Assembly (NCBI GenBank): GCA_026225945.1
Contig: JAMJFZ010000199.1
Span: forward strand, 65,144,001 to 65,208,000
Reading direction: 5' to 3'
DNA length: 64,000 nucleotides
DNA from: Cricetomys ansorgei
Taxonomy: Eukaryota; Chordata; Mammalia; Rodentia; Nesomyidae
Position numbers and translations under genes: made by a program. The notes under the pieces were generated by a model. It was not told the DNA's origin and ran no database searches. It was given only the letters and a program-made list of their open reading frames with translations. This document shows, piece after piece, positions 46,743-58,866 of the stretch. The number at the start of each line of letters is the position of its first letter. Position 1 is the first letter of the stretch.

Positions 46743-46796
46743 AAATAATTTTCAACTTACACAAAACTCAAAAAGCGGTGGGGGGGGGGGGCAGCA

Positions 46797-47001
46797 GCGG
46801 TGGTGGTGGTGGTGGTGGTGGTGGTGGTGGTGGTGGTGGTGGTGGTGCATTGCATACCTTTAATCCCAAGCACTCAGGAGGCAGAGGCAGACAGATCTCT
46901 GTAAGTTTGAGGCCAGCTTGGTCTACAGAGTGAGTCCCAGGACAGCCAGAGTTACAACAGAGAAACCCTGTCTGGAAAACCCCCAAAAATAAAAATAAAA
47001 G
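46797..47001 (+). repeat. B1 SINE with expanded (TGG)n at its 5' end
   Basis: About fifteen TGG triplets (46799-46846) replace the B1 head, followed by GCATACCTTTAATCCCAAGC, ACTCAGGAGGCAGAGGCAG, GGCCAGCTTGGTCTACAGAG and AGAAACCCTGTCTGG with an A-rich tail. Poly-Gly and poly-Pro ORFs here are artefacts. Confidence 0.92.
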
Positions 47002-47034
47002 ATTAGCGTTGAGACTCATTAATACCATCTGCAT

Positions 47035-47258
47035 CAGTGGTTCTCAACCCATGGGTAGTGACCCCTTTGAGGGTTGAATGCCCCTTTCACAGGGGTCACC
47101 TAAGACCATATGCATATCAAATATTTACATTACAGTTCATAACAGTAGCAAAATTTCAGTTATGAAGTAGCAATGAAAATAATTTTTTGGCTAGGGGTCA
47201 CCACAACACCAGGGAGTGTATTAAAGGGTCTTAGCATTGGGAAGGTTGAGAACCACTG
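47035..47258. mobile_element. hAT-type nonautonomous DNA transposon (URR1-like), complete
   Basis: Terminal inverted repeats CAGTGGTTCTCAACC and GGTTGAGAACCACTG bound 224 bases. Flanks ATCTGCAT and CTCTACAT match at 6 of 8 positions, fitting an aged 8-base hAT duplication. No transposase is encoded. Confidence 0.85.
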
Positions 47259-49149
47259 CTCTACATGGATTCACCAGTTAACATTTGCTGTAGTTTCCTT
47301 CCCAGGCCCTGCTGTGTCTGTTCATGGCTCCCCTGATGGTGAGGTGCATGTGCCACATGGCATTGTCCCATGAGTGTTAAACACCTCTGTATATTTCTAA
47401 CAGGAAGGGCCTTGAAGCACTGATGGAGCCCAGCTCTGAGGCTGGCCTGTCTCCCACTGCCATACCTGTCTTTGCCTCTTGTTCCGTTTTTGCCCTCGAG
47501 GGGTCCAGATTCAGTTCCAGCACGCACTGTATTCAGGTTTCTAGTGTTTCAGTGTCAAAGCCTTCTGCCTTCCCCTGCCTCTGAGGACCTGCCAGTGTTC
47601 CTGGTAGAGCGTTTCTAAGTCTGGGCTGTCTCATTCTTTTCCACTGTTGTGAAGAGGCAGTGTCCTCTGGTACAGAAGCTTCACAGCACTGGTGGTCAGC
47701 TTGGCGACTGAAGTCATGCTGGCATCTTCCGCAACAGTGAGCTGTCTCCTTTTGTAATGACTTGATGCTTTTCTGGGGAGATACTTTAAGACTAAATATT
47801 CTATTCTCGTCAAACTGTTCCTCAGACTTTAGTACCCCTCTTATTTCCCACCTGAAACGTGGCTGTGGGCCTGGTGTTTATAAACTGGCAGTTTTCTAAC
47901 TGCTCCTCTCCAGGTACTTTTATCAGTTGACATGCTATTGGGAGGGGACGTTTCTTTTCTTTTGCCCTCTCTCTGTCCCTACTCCATTTTCCTACCTCCC
48001 TCCGTTTAGTTTATCTCATTTATCTTATATGTTTATGGATTATATTTTACTCAATGAGTTGTGAACTTTTACTGTTTAAATGGATGCTCATACTGTCCTG
48101 CATCTGGTTAAAGGGAGCCCTTTGCCCTGTACCCATGGTCCTTCTGAAGGGATTATCACATGTGACTATAGCTGTCCTACTATATATCTATGGGTCCTAC
48201 ATCAATGTTACTAACCGTGGATGTGTCACAAATATTTGAAGGAAAATAAAGTCTTATTAAACATGTACATTTTTTTGTTATGTAAGTCACATATGATTGC
48301 ATAGAATTAGGTACTAATATGTACATACTGTAGTGATCATTTAGTGAACAGAGAATTCAGGGATAGCTTAATGTAAGTAAGCTTACACTGTGTTATATAC
48401 AGGGACTGAGCATCTGTAGATGTGGGTATTCGGGGAAATCCAGGAACCAGTCACTGGAGGATGTCAGAGAGGAAACAGCATCTTTTCCGGGGCTCATTTA
48501 CCATTGCATTGTTCTGAATTTACCCCTGTCTTATACAGTCCCTGGTTTCTTTCGGTGTAGAATGCTCTTATAAACTAGGATTTGGGCTGCTGCAGCATCA
48601 TTGCTCTCAGACCCCTTGCTCAAGGTCTGGGAAGTAGATTTGTGTCTGTAAGCATGTCTCCATTGTCTTCAGGCTAAACTCAGGCTTTTTCTAGAAAAAA
48701 AAAAAAGAAAAGCTAAATATTTTTGAGGTATGCCTTCTATTAAACTTTGATTAGCATATCAGAAAAGCAGAATGGACAGTATGTACATGTGTGAGCGTGT
48801 TTGGATTCGGATAAGACTTTATAAAAACGAGCAGTGTGCTAGACTATAGTAGGGTGAGTCAGCCCACCCCATCCTGCTCTCATGTTGCAGACCAGGGACC
48901 AGATTTGGGAAAAGATCTGATTTACCCTGTCACTCACAGGAGGGGTGTAATAGAAGGTGCCTGTCTGAATTAACAAACGTGAGCTACATCTGCTTCAGAT
49001 CACTCATTTCTCTTATGTGGGTCTTCCCAACATCTTGTAACTTCCCCTATATACCTGCATGGTGAGAATCCTTTTAGCCATTTATGCATATTATCTAGTG
49101 CTTCATGTATTATTATATTGGAAAAATAATTTTGTAAGACAGTTGCCTT
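47259..49149. other. Intron 1; nothing recognised
   Basis: No gene or clear repeat. An A-run lies at 48696-48708. Confidence 0.45.
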
Positions 49150-49468
49150 ATGTGTGGGGGCTGGGGAGAGTGTGTGTGCATGCATGCTACACATGCACGC
49201 ATGTGTAGAGGCCAGAGGTCTAAATCAGATGTCCTTTTCAATTGCATTCTACCTTATTTTTTCAGACAGGATCTTTCACTGAAGCTGGAGTTTGCTGATT
49301 CAGATAAACTGTCTGGGCAGCAAGTCCTGTTTCCTTTGCCTGCTTATCCAGTGCTAGGCTTACAAGCATGCTGCTGCAGCTGACTTCTTGCATGGATGCT
49401 GAGGCACCAAACTCAGGTCCTCATGCTTGCATGGTAAATTCAAATGGAGCCATCCCTTCAGTCTGACA
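49150..49468 (-). repeat. B4-type SINE
   Basis: The plus strand shows TGTGTAGAGGCCAGAGGTC, TTTTTTCAGACAGGATCTTTC, ACTGAAGCTGGAGTTTGCTG, GGCAGCAAGTCCTG and AACTCAGGTCCTCATGCTTG, the composite B1/ID-derived B4 order. Confidence 0.82.
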
Positions 49469-49940
49469 CTTTCTTAGTAAAGGCCTGTCTGAGGGCAGAA
49501 CCACACTGTGGGTCATGGTCCCTGGCCCTCTCTGGCCTCAGATTAGTTTTCAAGCTCAGCAGAAAGGCAAGATTTTGACTGTAGTCAATTGAGTGAAAAA
49601 AATCTATTCATACTTTCCCTCTTGTTATAGGATAGATTTGCTACTCACAATTTTCTTGATGTGGTTTATTGCTTAATGTATTTGTAAAGGGACTTTCTGA
49701 GTGCATTGACAAGAGGGTTTTATCAGGAGTGACCCTTTTTTCAGAGGAAAGTGTGTCATTAGGAAAGATCACCTGTGGTCAAAGCACTCTGTTAGCCCTG
49801 GAGTAGTGTTTGGCACTGAAGTGGAGCCCAGGGTGGCCGCAGCACACAGTAGTAGCTTGACATGGAGATGTGAGATGTGATTACACCCTCTTAAGACATC
49901 TCCGATGCCTCTGAAACAAACTAGGCTTTTCCTAATTGCC

Positions 49941-50026
49941 TCCTTCCTTCTTTCCTTCCTTCCTTCCTTCCTTCCCTCCTTCCCTCCTTCCCTCCTTCCC
50001 TCCCTCCCTCCCTCCTTCCTTCCTTC
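49941..50026 (+). repeat. (TTCC)n/(CTCC)n polypyrimidine tract
   Basis: About 85 bases of pure pyrimidine on the plus strand, mostly TTCC then CCCT units. The minus-strand Lys/Gly/Arg/Glu ORF is an artefact. Confidence 0.95.
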
Positions 50027-50450
50027 ATAATTCCTAGAAGTCAAAAGTCAGTTTTAAGTGCAGCTGGACAGTTCTTCCTTCACAGCAGGCCTTGTTTGTA
50101 TGTAGCATCAGGAAGAGTCCTCAGCTCTGTCTTTGGATTGGTTCCCAGTTCTACCCAAGGGCACTTTGTGGTTGGGTGAACTGAGCACACTTCCAACCTC
50201 CATGGGAGTGCTGCGTCTGGAGACCTTGTCACATCTTCTGAGAATCCGATTCATTTAGTAGTTGTTTACTGTTTTTATTTTCACATGAGAAGTGTGAGGA
50301 TATTTATTATCCTTGAGTGTCCCTGTATCTCCAGACTTTCTTACACACACTGGCAAGACTCTGCTTTTTGACATAGTGCCCATCATTTAGTGAAACACTA
50401 ATCAGAACAAACAGAATCAGAATTCCCAATGTTCAGTTTATTCCTTCCAT
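50027..50450. other. Intron 1; nothing recognised
   Basis: Unique-looking sequence; no repeat or exon signal identified. Confidence 0.45.
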
Positions 50451-50582
50451 TTTTTGAGGTGGGGTTTGTCTGTGTAGCTTAGGCTGGTATCAGTTCACCA
50501 TGTATCCCAGACTGATCTAGAATTCATGATCTTTCTGCCTGTCTCCCAACCCTGGAGTTACAGGCATGCACCACCAAGCCCA
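50451..50582 (-). repeat. B1 SINE, diverged
   Basis: TGAGGTGGGGTTTGTCTGTG, TAGCTTAGGCTGGTATC and CTGGAGTTACAGGCATGCACC give a reverse-strand B1 with an altered middle. Confidence 0.75.
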
Positions 50583-53155
50583 AAGTGTTGCTCTGTATTT
50601 TTACAGTCTGCAGTGACTTAGAAGAATAAGAAGATAAGAATTAAGAGGTGTCATTTACCGATTGCTTGATTGTGTTCTGGATGATCCTATCACATAGTAA
50701 TTTTCTTTTCCTGTGCCTGATCAGTTAAGCGGTTGCATTAGCTGTGGAGATAAATGCCACAGAACTCAGTACTTCAGTTTCTTCGTTCCTAAATGGTCTT
50801 GGGAGATTCTGTGTGAAGTGCCAGTGTATTGATAGATCCCTAAAGTTCAGCCATCCTCCTTTTCCAAAGTCTAGTGAGCCAACAGCACACATGTTCCTGT
50901 TTTCTTTCTTCAGGGAATCCAGCATAGAGTCCATGGGTCCTGGAGCTCCTTGGGTCCTTCTTTGAGATGCTTACTCAGAAGCCTGTATAAGAAGTCCTGG
51001 CTGACTTGTTTTGGTAGTGCACAGGGTTACTTCCTGTAAAGAATTCCTAGCCATAGTACTTGTGTAGGTCTGGAGAGTCAAACAGAGGAGAAGCATGACT
51101 TTGCACTGAAGAAATCACAGCCATGTAGGGGCACCTCTAGCAGGCTGTCAGGGTGTGTATTTCCCCCCAGGCTCCTCCGGCTTGGGGTGGGTTCCATCCT
51201 TACACAGTGGGAGTATAGCTAGGCTGGGCTAAGTGCTGGAACACAGAGCTAGCTAATACGTTATCCCTGCTTAAAGAGTTTCCAGCGCAGTGGGGAAGCA
51301 GCCAAATTAAAAGACATTTATATTGTAGGGTGGTAAGTGCTGTAATAAAGACAGCCTGGATAGTGTGGCCCTGTTTAGGAGCAAGTAGTGCATTATTCTA
51401 GTCAGGGAAGAGAAGAGGGACTTCAGAGTGACCCTGAAGGAGAGCAGAAACATTGTGGGCACTGCTAAGAGGGCCCTGAGTCTGGGCCCTTGTGAGAGGA
51501 ATGCTTTTTCTTAGTGTCAAAACATGGCTTCTCTGAAGACCATAGGCTCCTGGTCTGCAGTGTAGCAGAATGGACTCATGTCCTCTTCCATCTGCATTCC
51601 CAGTGCGTAGTGGCAGGCCCCTTTCTTTAGCAGTACTTTGCACTGATCCCATGGTGTCAGTCACAATGGATTTTTGGAAGTTACTTCTCCCAGGAGAAAC
51701 TAAGCCTATAACTACCTTATAGGCAGGGAATGTGACTCATTATTGTACCTCATTGCCCTGTGCTGGTCCCTCAGTTTAGCCTCGAGAGGGTGGCCACAGC
51801 ACAGCTGTTTGTAGAGCCAGAAAGTAGTTAGTCCCAGTGTTTTTGTCTGGGATTCCTTCTTTCGGGTTGCTTTGGTGAGGGAAGACAGTAGATTGTTTTC
51901 CTTCTGAGTGTCCAGTAACTGGCTTTGAGGAAATCTTGTCATTTCTCAGATAATTTTGTCAGGCTTGTGCATTCTGAGGTTTGTGGATAAACCATGACAG
52001 GCAAGGGCTAGGCAGAAGGGCAGGCTTCTCGTCACTTTTTTCTACCTTCATAAAGAGTGTGTGATCCAGATTACATTTTCAAGTGTGCCGTTTTTTAAAT
52101 GGGATCTTAACCTTTGCTACTGCCACTGACGTTGATCCCTGTATACCCATGAACTCTAGCAGCTAAATTGGAGCAGAGCACCATGGTATAGAGCCTAGGA
52201 AGTGAAGTGGAACACAGGCTCATTCCCCCACAAGACTTGATAGCCCCTGGTAGCTTTTCTTCAGCTCTGACTTTGTGTTGGCTCACACCTTGCCTGCCAG
52301 TTGACTTTACATTTAGTGGTAGGCACCATGCAATTTCTTTGAGAATGCTTTTCATGTATGTGGCTACATCAAATGAGAATACTTAGGCCTAGATCTTCAG
52401 ATCCTTCTATGTGAATCCTACTGCCTGCCTAGGGCCTGCTTACCTCCCTTGAGGATACATGTAAAAAAACAGAGGCCACAAACCTTTGGTGTAGGAGCCA
52501 CAACAGATTAATGCCAGCTCCTTTCCTTAGGGTTTAGAGCTCAGTAGAAAGCAGACCCAGGCACCTTCTTTTCTGCTGCTTTTTCATGGGTGGCACTCTA
52601 ATTCTGCTTGGCTTTGTTGAGAGAATCAGTGGCCTGGTCCATGGTGGGTGGTATTCTGGAGCTTCCTTACTGCAAGAAGAAGCCATGTGCTAAAAACTGC
52701 TCAGTGAGTGTATGCCTGCCTGCCCGTCTATCTGCCTATCTATCTATCTATCATTTATGTATCTGCTTATTTATTTTGCCCCCTGTACAGAAACTCAACT
52801 GAATGTACTCTGGCTCAGACAGATTTGTGTGTCAGAGGAGTTGATTAGTATGGCCTTGGTTAAGGGGAAAGCAGGGGTCCTTGCTATGCTTTACAGACTT
52901 GTAAAGTGTACTTCTTTTGCCCAAGTGAGTTGTTACTTCCTAGTGAATTAGTGAAATGTGAGGAAACTAGTTATGATAGTCTCATAACTCATTAATGCAC
53001 TTTAAATAAAAGTGAATTTCTATTTGAATGATCCATAAGAGGCTTTTTTTTCTAGAATATTTTTTGATCTGTCTGAAAATGTCAATAATAAATCTTTCTA
53101 ATTAAGTTGACTTGGCTTTCTTACATGAAGAGAAAATGTTGGTCTCAACTGATTT

Positions 53156-53199
<44 letters not shown>

Positions 53200-53282
53200 A
53201 ATGAATAGTAAGGCTTCTGTTTTAAAACATAAAAATATTCACAACAGAATTTCAAACCATGCAATGTCTTGAAGCCTCCCTT
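50583..53282. other. Intron 1; only microsatellites recognised
   Basis: A TGCC/CTAT mix lies at about 52711-52752 and a (TG)n array at 53158-53197. 53030-53110 is AT-rich with a CTAATTAAG homeodomain-type word. No exon is seen. Confidence 0.45.
53158..53197 (+). repeat. (TG)n microsatellite
   Basis: About 40 bases of pure TG dinucleotide. Confidence 0.95.
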
Positions 53283-53666
53283 GGTTCATTTTGTATTGCT
53301 ATAACAACACACTTGAAGCCAATTCACTTATAAAGAGGTTTATATGGTTCATGACTCTAGTGGCTGGAGAGTCCCAGCAGTCCCATCAGTGTCTTGGTGT
53401 TGACCTCTTGGTTACATCAGTGTGGCAGAAAATTGAAAGGGAAACCCATTGCATGCATGCAAAAGGAGCCAGAAATCTAGCTAGCCTGTGTTATGGCAGA
53501 TCATTCTTAAAGAACTAGTCAAGACCTAAACCCCTGTAGTGAGAAAGCATCAATTCATGCATGGTGTGGCTCTCCTATGACCTATTTACCTTCAGGGAGT
53601 TGATCACTAAGGACCATGCTTCCTTCCACAGCATGAACTTTAAAGGAAAACCAAATCCAAGCCACA
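53283..53666 (-). mobile_element. MaLR-type LTR remnant
   Basis: On the minus strand it starts TGTGGCTTGGATTTGG then AAAGTTCATGCTGTGGAAGG. At the far end the plus strand begins TTGGTTCATTTTGTATTGC followed by TTATAAAGAGGTTTATATGG, the reversed terminal region of MaLR LTRs. Length near 380 bases fits one LTR. Confidence 0.65.
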
Positions 53667-53968
53667 GCAAAGCCTAATCCAGTGTGCTTGAAGGTGGCCG
53701 AGTGCCTAGGGGAAGTGTGCAGAATTCTTGCCTGTCGTCTGAAAATTGCAACTTTGCTTGAGTTGATTCCTCCTGAGACCCAGATATTTCTGTGCTTTGT
53801 GATCTATCTTGGTACCTTTACTTAACAGTGTAGCTGGAGTCAGTGCTGATGTGATTTAACATCCTCTGAGGTTCTCTATGGACAAGACATAGGATCATCA
53901 CAGTTAAAAGCACTCATTCGGTAAGAACTGAGATATTTATTTTAAGGAGAGGTTATGACTAAATAGAG

Positions 53969-54092
53969 CAGCAGTTCTCAACCTATGGGTTGTGACCCCT
54001 TTGGGGAAGTCAAATGATTCTTTCACAGTGATCGCCTAAGACCATCTGCAGATCAGATATTTACATTATGATTCATAACAGTAGCAAAATCA
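53969..54092. mobile_element. hAT-type element (URR1-like), truncated
   Basis: Starts CAGCAGTTCTCAACCTATGG and aligns with the first ~125 bases of the copies at 47035 and 57865. The second terminal repeat is missing. Confidence 0.78.
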
Positions 54093-54145
54093 GATTCAGA
54101 TCTCTACGATCTACTTAAAATGAATCTAAAAACCTAGTAGTGTAT

Positions 54146-54535
54146 TCCTTTTCTGTGACAGTTGTGACAAATTATTACAAATGCAGTGGCTTCATTACCT
54201 CACAGCCCTGGGCTGAGCTCACTCTAGGTGCTGCTGAATATTCTGGAGGCTCTGTAGAGAATCTGGCTTTGCTGCTGACCTCTGGAAACTAGCTACTGAG
54301 TGGGCTTGTGGCAAAGGCAATACCGCGAGGCCATCATCTGTGTTCTGTCTCTTCCATTTGTAAGGTCTTTGTGATTGTACTGGGCTCACTTGGGTAATCT
54401 CTCCACTTTAAGGTCTGCTTAGTCCTGCCTATAACCGTTTTCTGCACTTATGTAATGATTATGGGCTCTGGGGGTAAGGATGCAGAGGTCTTTGGAGGAA
54501 GCCAATTTTCTGCCTACCACAGAATGTTAGGGTGT
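54146..54535. repeat. Ancient interspersed repeat, same type as 10146-10540
   Basis: TGACAAATTATTACAAATGC, AGTGGCTTCATTACCTCACAGC and CTGCCTACCACAGAATG run in the order of an old LTR-like family. Family name not resolved. Confidence 0.45.
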
Positions 54536-54689
54536 GCAGCAGGAAGCGAATGTTTACTGGGAGCCTAGAGTATCTGCAGCTGGGCTTTAGAGATTCTCAT
54601 GTACTCTGATTATCTCAAATTGTGCAGCAGGATCTTAGAGACATCAAATGAGTTGTCACTGCTACAGAATTACTACTAAAGATGAGCTG

Positions 54690-54875
54690 TTAAAAGCTTG
54701 AGTTCCTGCTAAGCATCAGACTGTGCCAGGTGATTGACAGGCCGTATTTCCCTAGTCCCCAGAACCATCTTCTGAGATGAATGACATAAATTCCACCCCA
54801 CCAGTGGGAAAACAGGCTCTCATGGAGGTGTGGCTGGCCTAAAGTCACGCAGCTGGATTAAAATGGAATACTACA
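54690..54875 (+). repeat. MIR SINE fossil
   Basis: CTAAGCATCAGACTGTGCCAGG, CCAGAACCATCTTCTGAG, AGTGGGAAAACAGGCTC and CTAAAGTCACGCAGCTGG follow the MIR 3' order. Confidence 0.68.
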
Positions 54876-56861
54876 AGTAGAAGGCAGGCTGATTCCCAAA
54901 CTCATTTGCTTTCTTTTTAATTACAGTGGAGTAAAAGGTAAGGGTGTTATGCAGTTGATTTCTCTTCTTTTCCACTTTACAGTGAGGCCTTATTTGTATA
55001 ATATTCAGATTATCTGCCAGGGGGTTTGCCAAAGACTTGGCATGGCATGTCAGAATGACCAGGTAGCTAATTGATTGACTTAACTTCTCCCCCCTTTCCA
55101 CTTCTTCCTATCACTCTGCTTTTTATCCACTGTATACCATACCTACCTCATTAAATTTTTTTTTTTTCTGCTACTTTTTAGTTACTGCTTCTGTTTTCAC
55201 CTAAAGTTGTTTCTTACAATCCTGATAGTCTGCAGTTTGTGAAGTGGAAACCATTGTCTTTAACTCCAGTGAAGAACTCGGCTCTGACCTGGCAGATGGG
55301 AAGCTGAGCATTAGAAGGTCAGGATGGACAACATTCTCAAGGTTGCCAAGTACAGTGATGGGACAAGAGTCCAATTTGTGCCCATTTGTTTTCAAAGTTC
55401 TGTGGCTTCTCACATAAGTTGGTAACTAAGAAAAATAGAGTAAGAAGAAAAAAGATTAAAGCCATTTAGAGGTGACAGCTGCAGAAATGGTAAAGGTGGT
55501 ACCCACTTGCCAGGTGAATTGTACTGGCCATTGGGAAAAGCAGAAGTTCAGGAGAATGTAGTCATCAGTTTGTAGTGCCGAGTGAAGACCTGTGAAGGAA
55601 GAAAATGGTCTGTTGTCTAGTTCCATGTAATTAGCTCTGGGCTATCCAGAATCAGAACTAAAACATTACAAAGTCATTGGTGGCTTCCACTGACCTGCCG
55701 TACAGGTCTAAGATCTATTTTCTAGACAACAGCCTCCTGAAGATGGTACCAGTGTTCTTGTTTTAAAGATAATGCCACTGATCCTCTGACATATTTTTTT
55801 TTTAGCCTAAGTGAAAACCAGGCTGTTTCTGTAATCGAAGACCTGTGTTTGTTTTGCTGTTCTATGCATCTTATTTCAGCATATTCAACATTACTGGCTG
55901 AAACAATTCCATACAACTCAGGGAAGTGCAGAGAGAGAAACTCAGAGTTCCTGATGTAGTACAGAAGAAACACTGAAGGAACAGAAGCATGTGGTTTTAA
56001 AGTAGGTAATATGTACTTGGCTCATACTATTCTGGCTAAGCCCCGAGAACTGGCAGCAGCAAGGACTCAAGTTTAGTCATGTTGGGGCTTTTTCCTCTAT
56101 CCATGGTGCTTTCAGATATGTGGCTTCCTTCCTCACTGTCTCTGCCCTTACCATTAAAAGAAGATAAACCTTGGTATGTTTTCTCTGTGGAAGGGCTGTG
56201 TATTCCAATTAAACACTCTGCACCTGGCCCATGTTTGGAACTTGCTAATTATATTTATGAACTCTTGCTCTACATTAAACACACGGTACAATGGTCAGGC
56301 ATGTCAGAAAATACCTCAAGCCAATAATTATCGTAGTTGCATTGTTGTACAGACCCAGTGGACGGCAGGGAATGCTTTCAGCTGCCTTTAGTGCCTGCGC
56401 TGTGGTTTGCAGCCCCCATGGTGGTGTGCAATTGTGCCACAGTTGGCTGTTGTCATAGTGGCTGTGGTGGGGAGAATGTGGCATTTTCTGTGCTTTGGAA
56501 CCTCGAATGCTGATTATTAGCCTTTGGAATTCAGTGGTCTAAAGCATATGAATGGGTCCTGCACTGAATCCCAAAGATCTTTACTTTTCTGTTTTGACTG
56601 CTCCTTGGTAGAAAGGCATCCTGTTTCTGGCCTGTTTCTGCCACTGTCTGCTTTCCTGATGCCTCTCAGCTTCCTTCAGGGGCTTCTGAGATCCCCTAGG
56701 ACTTGATGTTTGAACACAGTCAGAACAAGCTCACTCTCCTGACCCAGGGACTGTTTCCGGGTTCAGAACTTTTTCGGATATATTATAGAGAATAAATGGA
56801 GAATTCCAGTTTGTTTTGATGTCACTTATGAACATCCACTGGTTTTCAAAGATGGTACTGC
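54876..56861. other. Intron 1; nothing recognised
   Basis: T-runs at about 55158-55170 and 55794-55803. No gene, SINE or LTR is recognised. Confidence 0.45.
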
Positions 56862-57100
56862 GTAGTGACTAGGAATGGATCTTCAGCCTAGTCTGTCTCA
56901 TAGCCCTGCAGAATTGTCCTGGGGCAAGTAACTACCTCACCCTGAATTTCATTTGATTCACAACATGGCTATAGTAAAAGTAGCCAAACTTCAGGACTCT
57001 TGGTGAAGAATAAATATGTTAACCCGTGTGAAACATTATTGCCTAACAAGCACAACATGCAATAAATGTTATCTATTGTTGTCATTATATATACTGTTGT
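56862..57100 (+). repeat. MIR SINE fossil, near full length
   Basis: ACTGCGTAGTGACTAGGAATGG, TCCTGGGGCAAGTAACTACCTC and GCAATAAATGTTATCTATTG span head, core and tail of MIR in order. Confidence 0.7.
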
Positions 57101-57864
57101 CTATTTGTTAATGTTGACTGCTAGGATTATAACTGTGACTAAGGAATAGTACCTGGCCTTAGAAAAAGTAGTGTGCCTGGACTTATACAGGAGAACTACA
57201 CAGTGTGGCCAGTGCTGTGCACGAAACACCTCTCCTCCTGTTACCCTCTTTACTCAGTTTCTGTGTCTGTAGAGAATTCTTCTTTGCCATCTGGCATGAT
57301 CCACTAATGTACATGCCCTGCTGATAGTCACCTCCAGGTAAACAGTACTTTGTCAGCTACTCAGTTGTAATAGTTGTTCAATAAACAACTTGGAATGGAT
57401 GAACACTAGGTAGGAAATGATTAGAGAAGGAGAGAAGATGTGAAAAAGAATGTGTAACCTCATTAAAAGAATGTATGACACCAACATGTCATGGTGGAGG
57501 TATGCTGGGTGCGGGAAGGAGTTTTGGGGAATGTAATCTATGGTGTGTTTGCCTTCACAAGAATAGTATGCTTGAGATGTAAAGCTTAAGGAAATTGAAG
57601 GGAAAAAGAGAGAGGATTCCAGGACCTCCAGAATCATGGGGCTCTGCTGTGGAGTCCACAATGATGAGGCCTTTATAGTTGGGTGGAAAGAATTGTTTAT
57701 AACATCATGGGACTTTATCTTATAGCAGTGCTGCAGAAATTATATCTTTATAAACCATTGTTCAGAATTTGAGCTTCATGTGGATATGTTCATATGAAAA
57801 GGTGCTTATATAGTTCTGAGTTGTATTTTATTTGGTTACATATATTTGATATTTGTATCTTAAA
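57101..57864. other. Intron 1; nothing recognised
   Basis: A 102-codon minus-strand ORF (57353-57661) lacks domain features. Confidence 0.42.
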
Positions 57865-58085
57865 TAGCAGTTTTCAACCTGTGGGTTGTGATCCCTTTGG
57901 GAGTTGATGACCCCTTTACAGGGGTTGCCTAAGACCATATGGATATCAGATATTTACATTAGGATTCATAACATTATCAAAATTACAGTTATGAAGTAAC
58001 AATGACATAATTTTTGGTTGGGGGTCAGTATAACATGAGGAACTGTACTAAAGGGTTGCATCATTAGGAAGGTTGAGAACCTCTG
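57865..58085. mobile_element. hAT-type nonautonomous DNA transposon (URR1-like), near complete
   Basis: Ends TAGCAGTTTTCAACC and GGTTGAGAACCTCTG are diverged inverted repeats. TCTTAAA occurs directly on both sides (57858-57864 and 58086-58092), consistent with an 8-base duplication that has lost one match. The body aligns to 47035-47258. Confidence 0.82.
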
Positions 58086-58107
58086 TCTTAAAGTAATATG
58101 TTTATGT

Positions 58108-58192
58108 GGATCGATCGATCTATCTATCTCTCTATCTATCTATCTATCTATCTATGTCTGTCTCTCTGTCCGTCTCTTTCTCCATCTGTCTG
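58108..58192 (+). repeat. (TATC)n and TCTG microsatellite
   Basis: GATCGATC leads into CTAT tetramers then TCTG/TCTC-type repeats, beginning 16 bases after the hAT flank duplication. Confidence 0.92.
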
Positions 58193-58276
58193 TCTGATGT
58201 TACTTGCACACTTTCCAGCGCTGGCTTCTCTTTGCTTACAGCGAGATTATCTTCAACACACTGGTCTCAGAAACAA

Positions 58277-58345
58277 TTTTTGTATTTTTTTAAATATATA
58301 ATTTATATTATATATATATATATATTTAAATATAAATTTTTATAT
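58277..58345. repeat. AT-rich palindromic (TA)n tract
   Basis: About 65 bases of almost pure A/T with TATATATA core and inverted arms (AAATATATAATTTATA / TTTAAATATAAATTT). Able to extrude as a cruciform. Confidence 0.82.
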
Positions 58346-58733
58346 TTACCCTTTTCTGGGTAAATATTGCTATATATTGCTATATATACCAAATTATGAA
58401 GCAAGTAGGTTTGTCAGGTAGATGTGGTTGGCTGCAAGAGGAACCATGTTTCTTTTAATTAATGAGCTGTTAAGATAGCTTTGTAATTGTGAATAGTTCT
58501 TACTGCTTGGCAGAGTAGTTTAGAGATGCCTAATCCAGATTTATCTTACTAGGAAAAATGCTTTTTAGTGGGGCTTAATTCATGCCATTATCTGTCTATA
58601 TTAGTGTTTGACTTCAGCATTCAGAGATCAGAAAAACTCATGGATGGTAATTTCAGCCAGGTTGTAGATATCCTTTTGAAAATGTATGCCATCCTTCATG
58701 GTGGAGATATTTGGGAAACAGACAAGCTGAGGA

Positions 58734-58736
<3 letters not shown>

Positions 58737-58781
<45 letters not shown>

Positions 58782-58866
58782 CACATATATATGCACTATA
58801 TATGTATATGCTACATTATATTATATATAAATAATATATATTGATATTGTTGATATATATTGATAG
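58737..58866 (+). repeat. (TG)n array joined to AT-rich low-complexity DNA
   Basis: TG dinucleotide to about 58778, then TATACACATATATATGC and further TA-rich sequence. Confidence 0.92.

Noticed and set aside
46697..47034. Poly-Gly and poly-Pro ORFs
   Set aside because: They arise from the (TGG)n array and B1 sequence.
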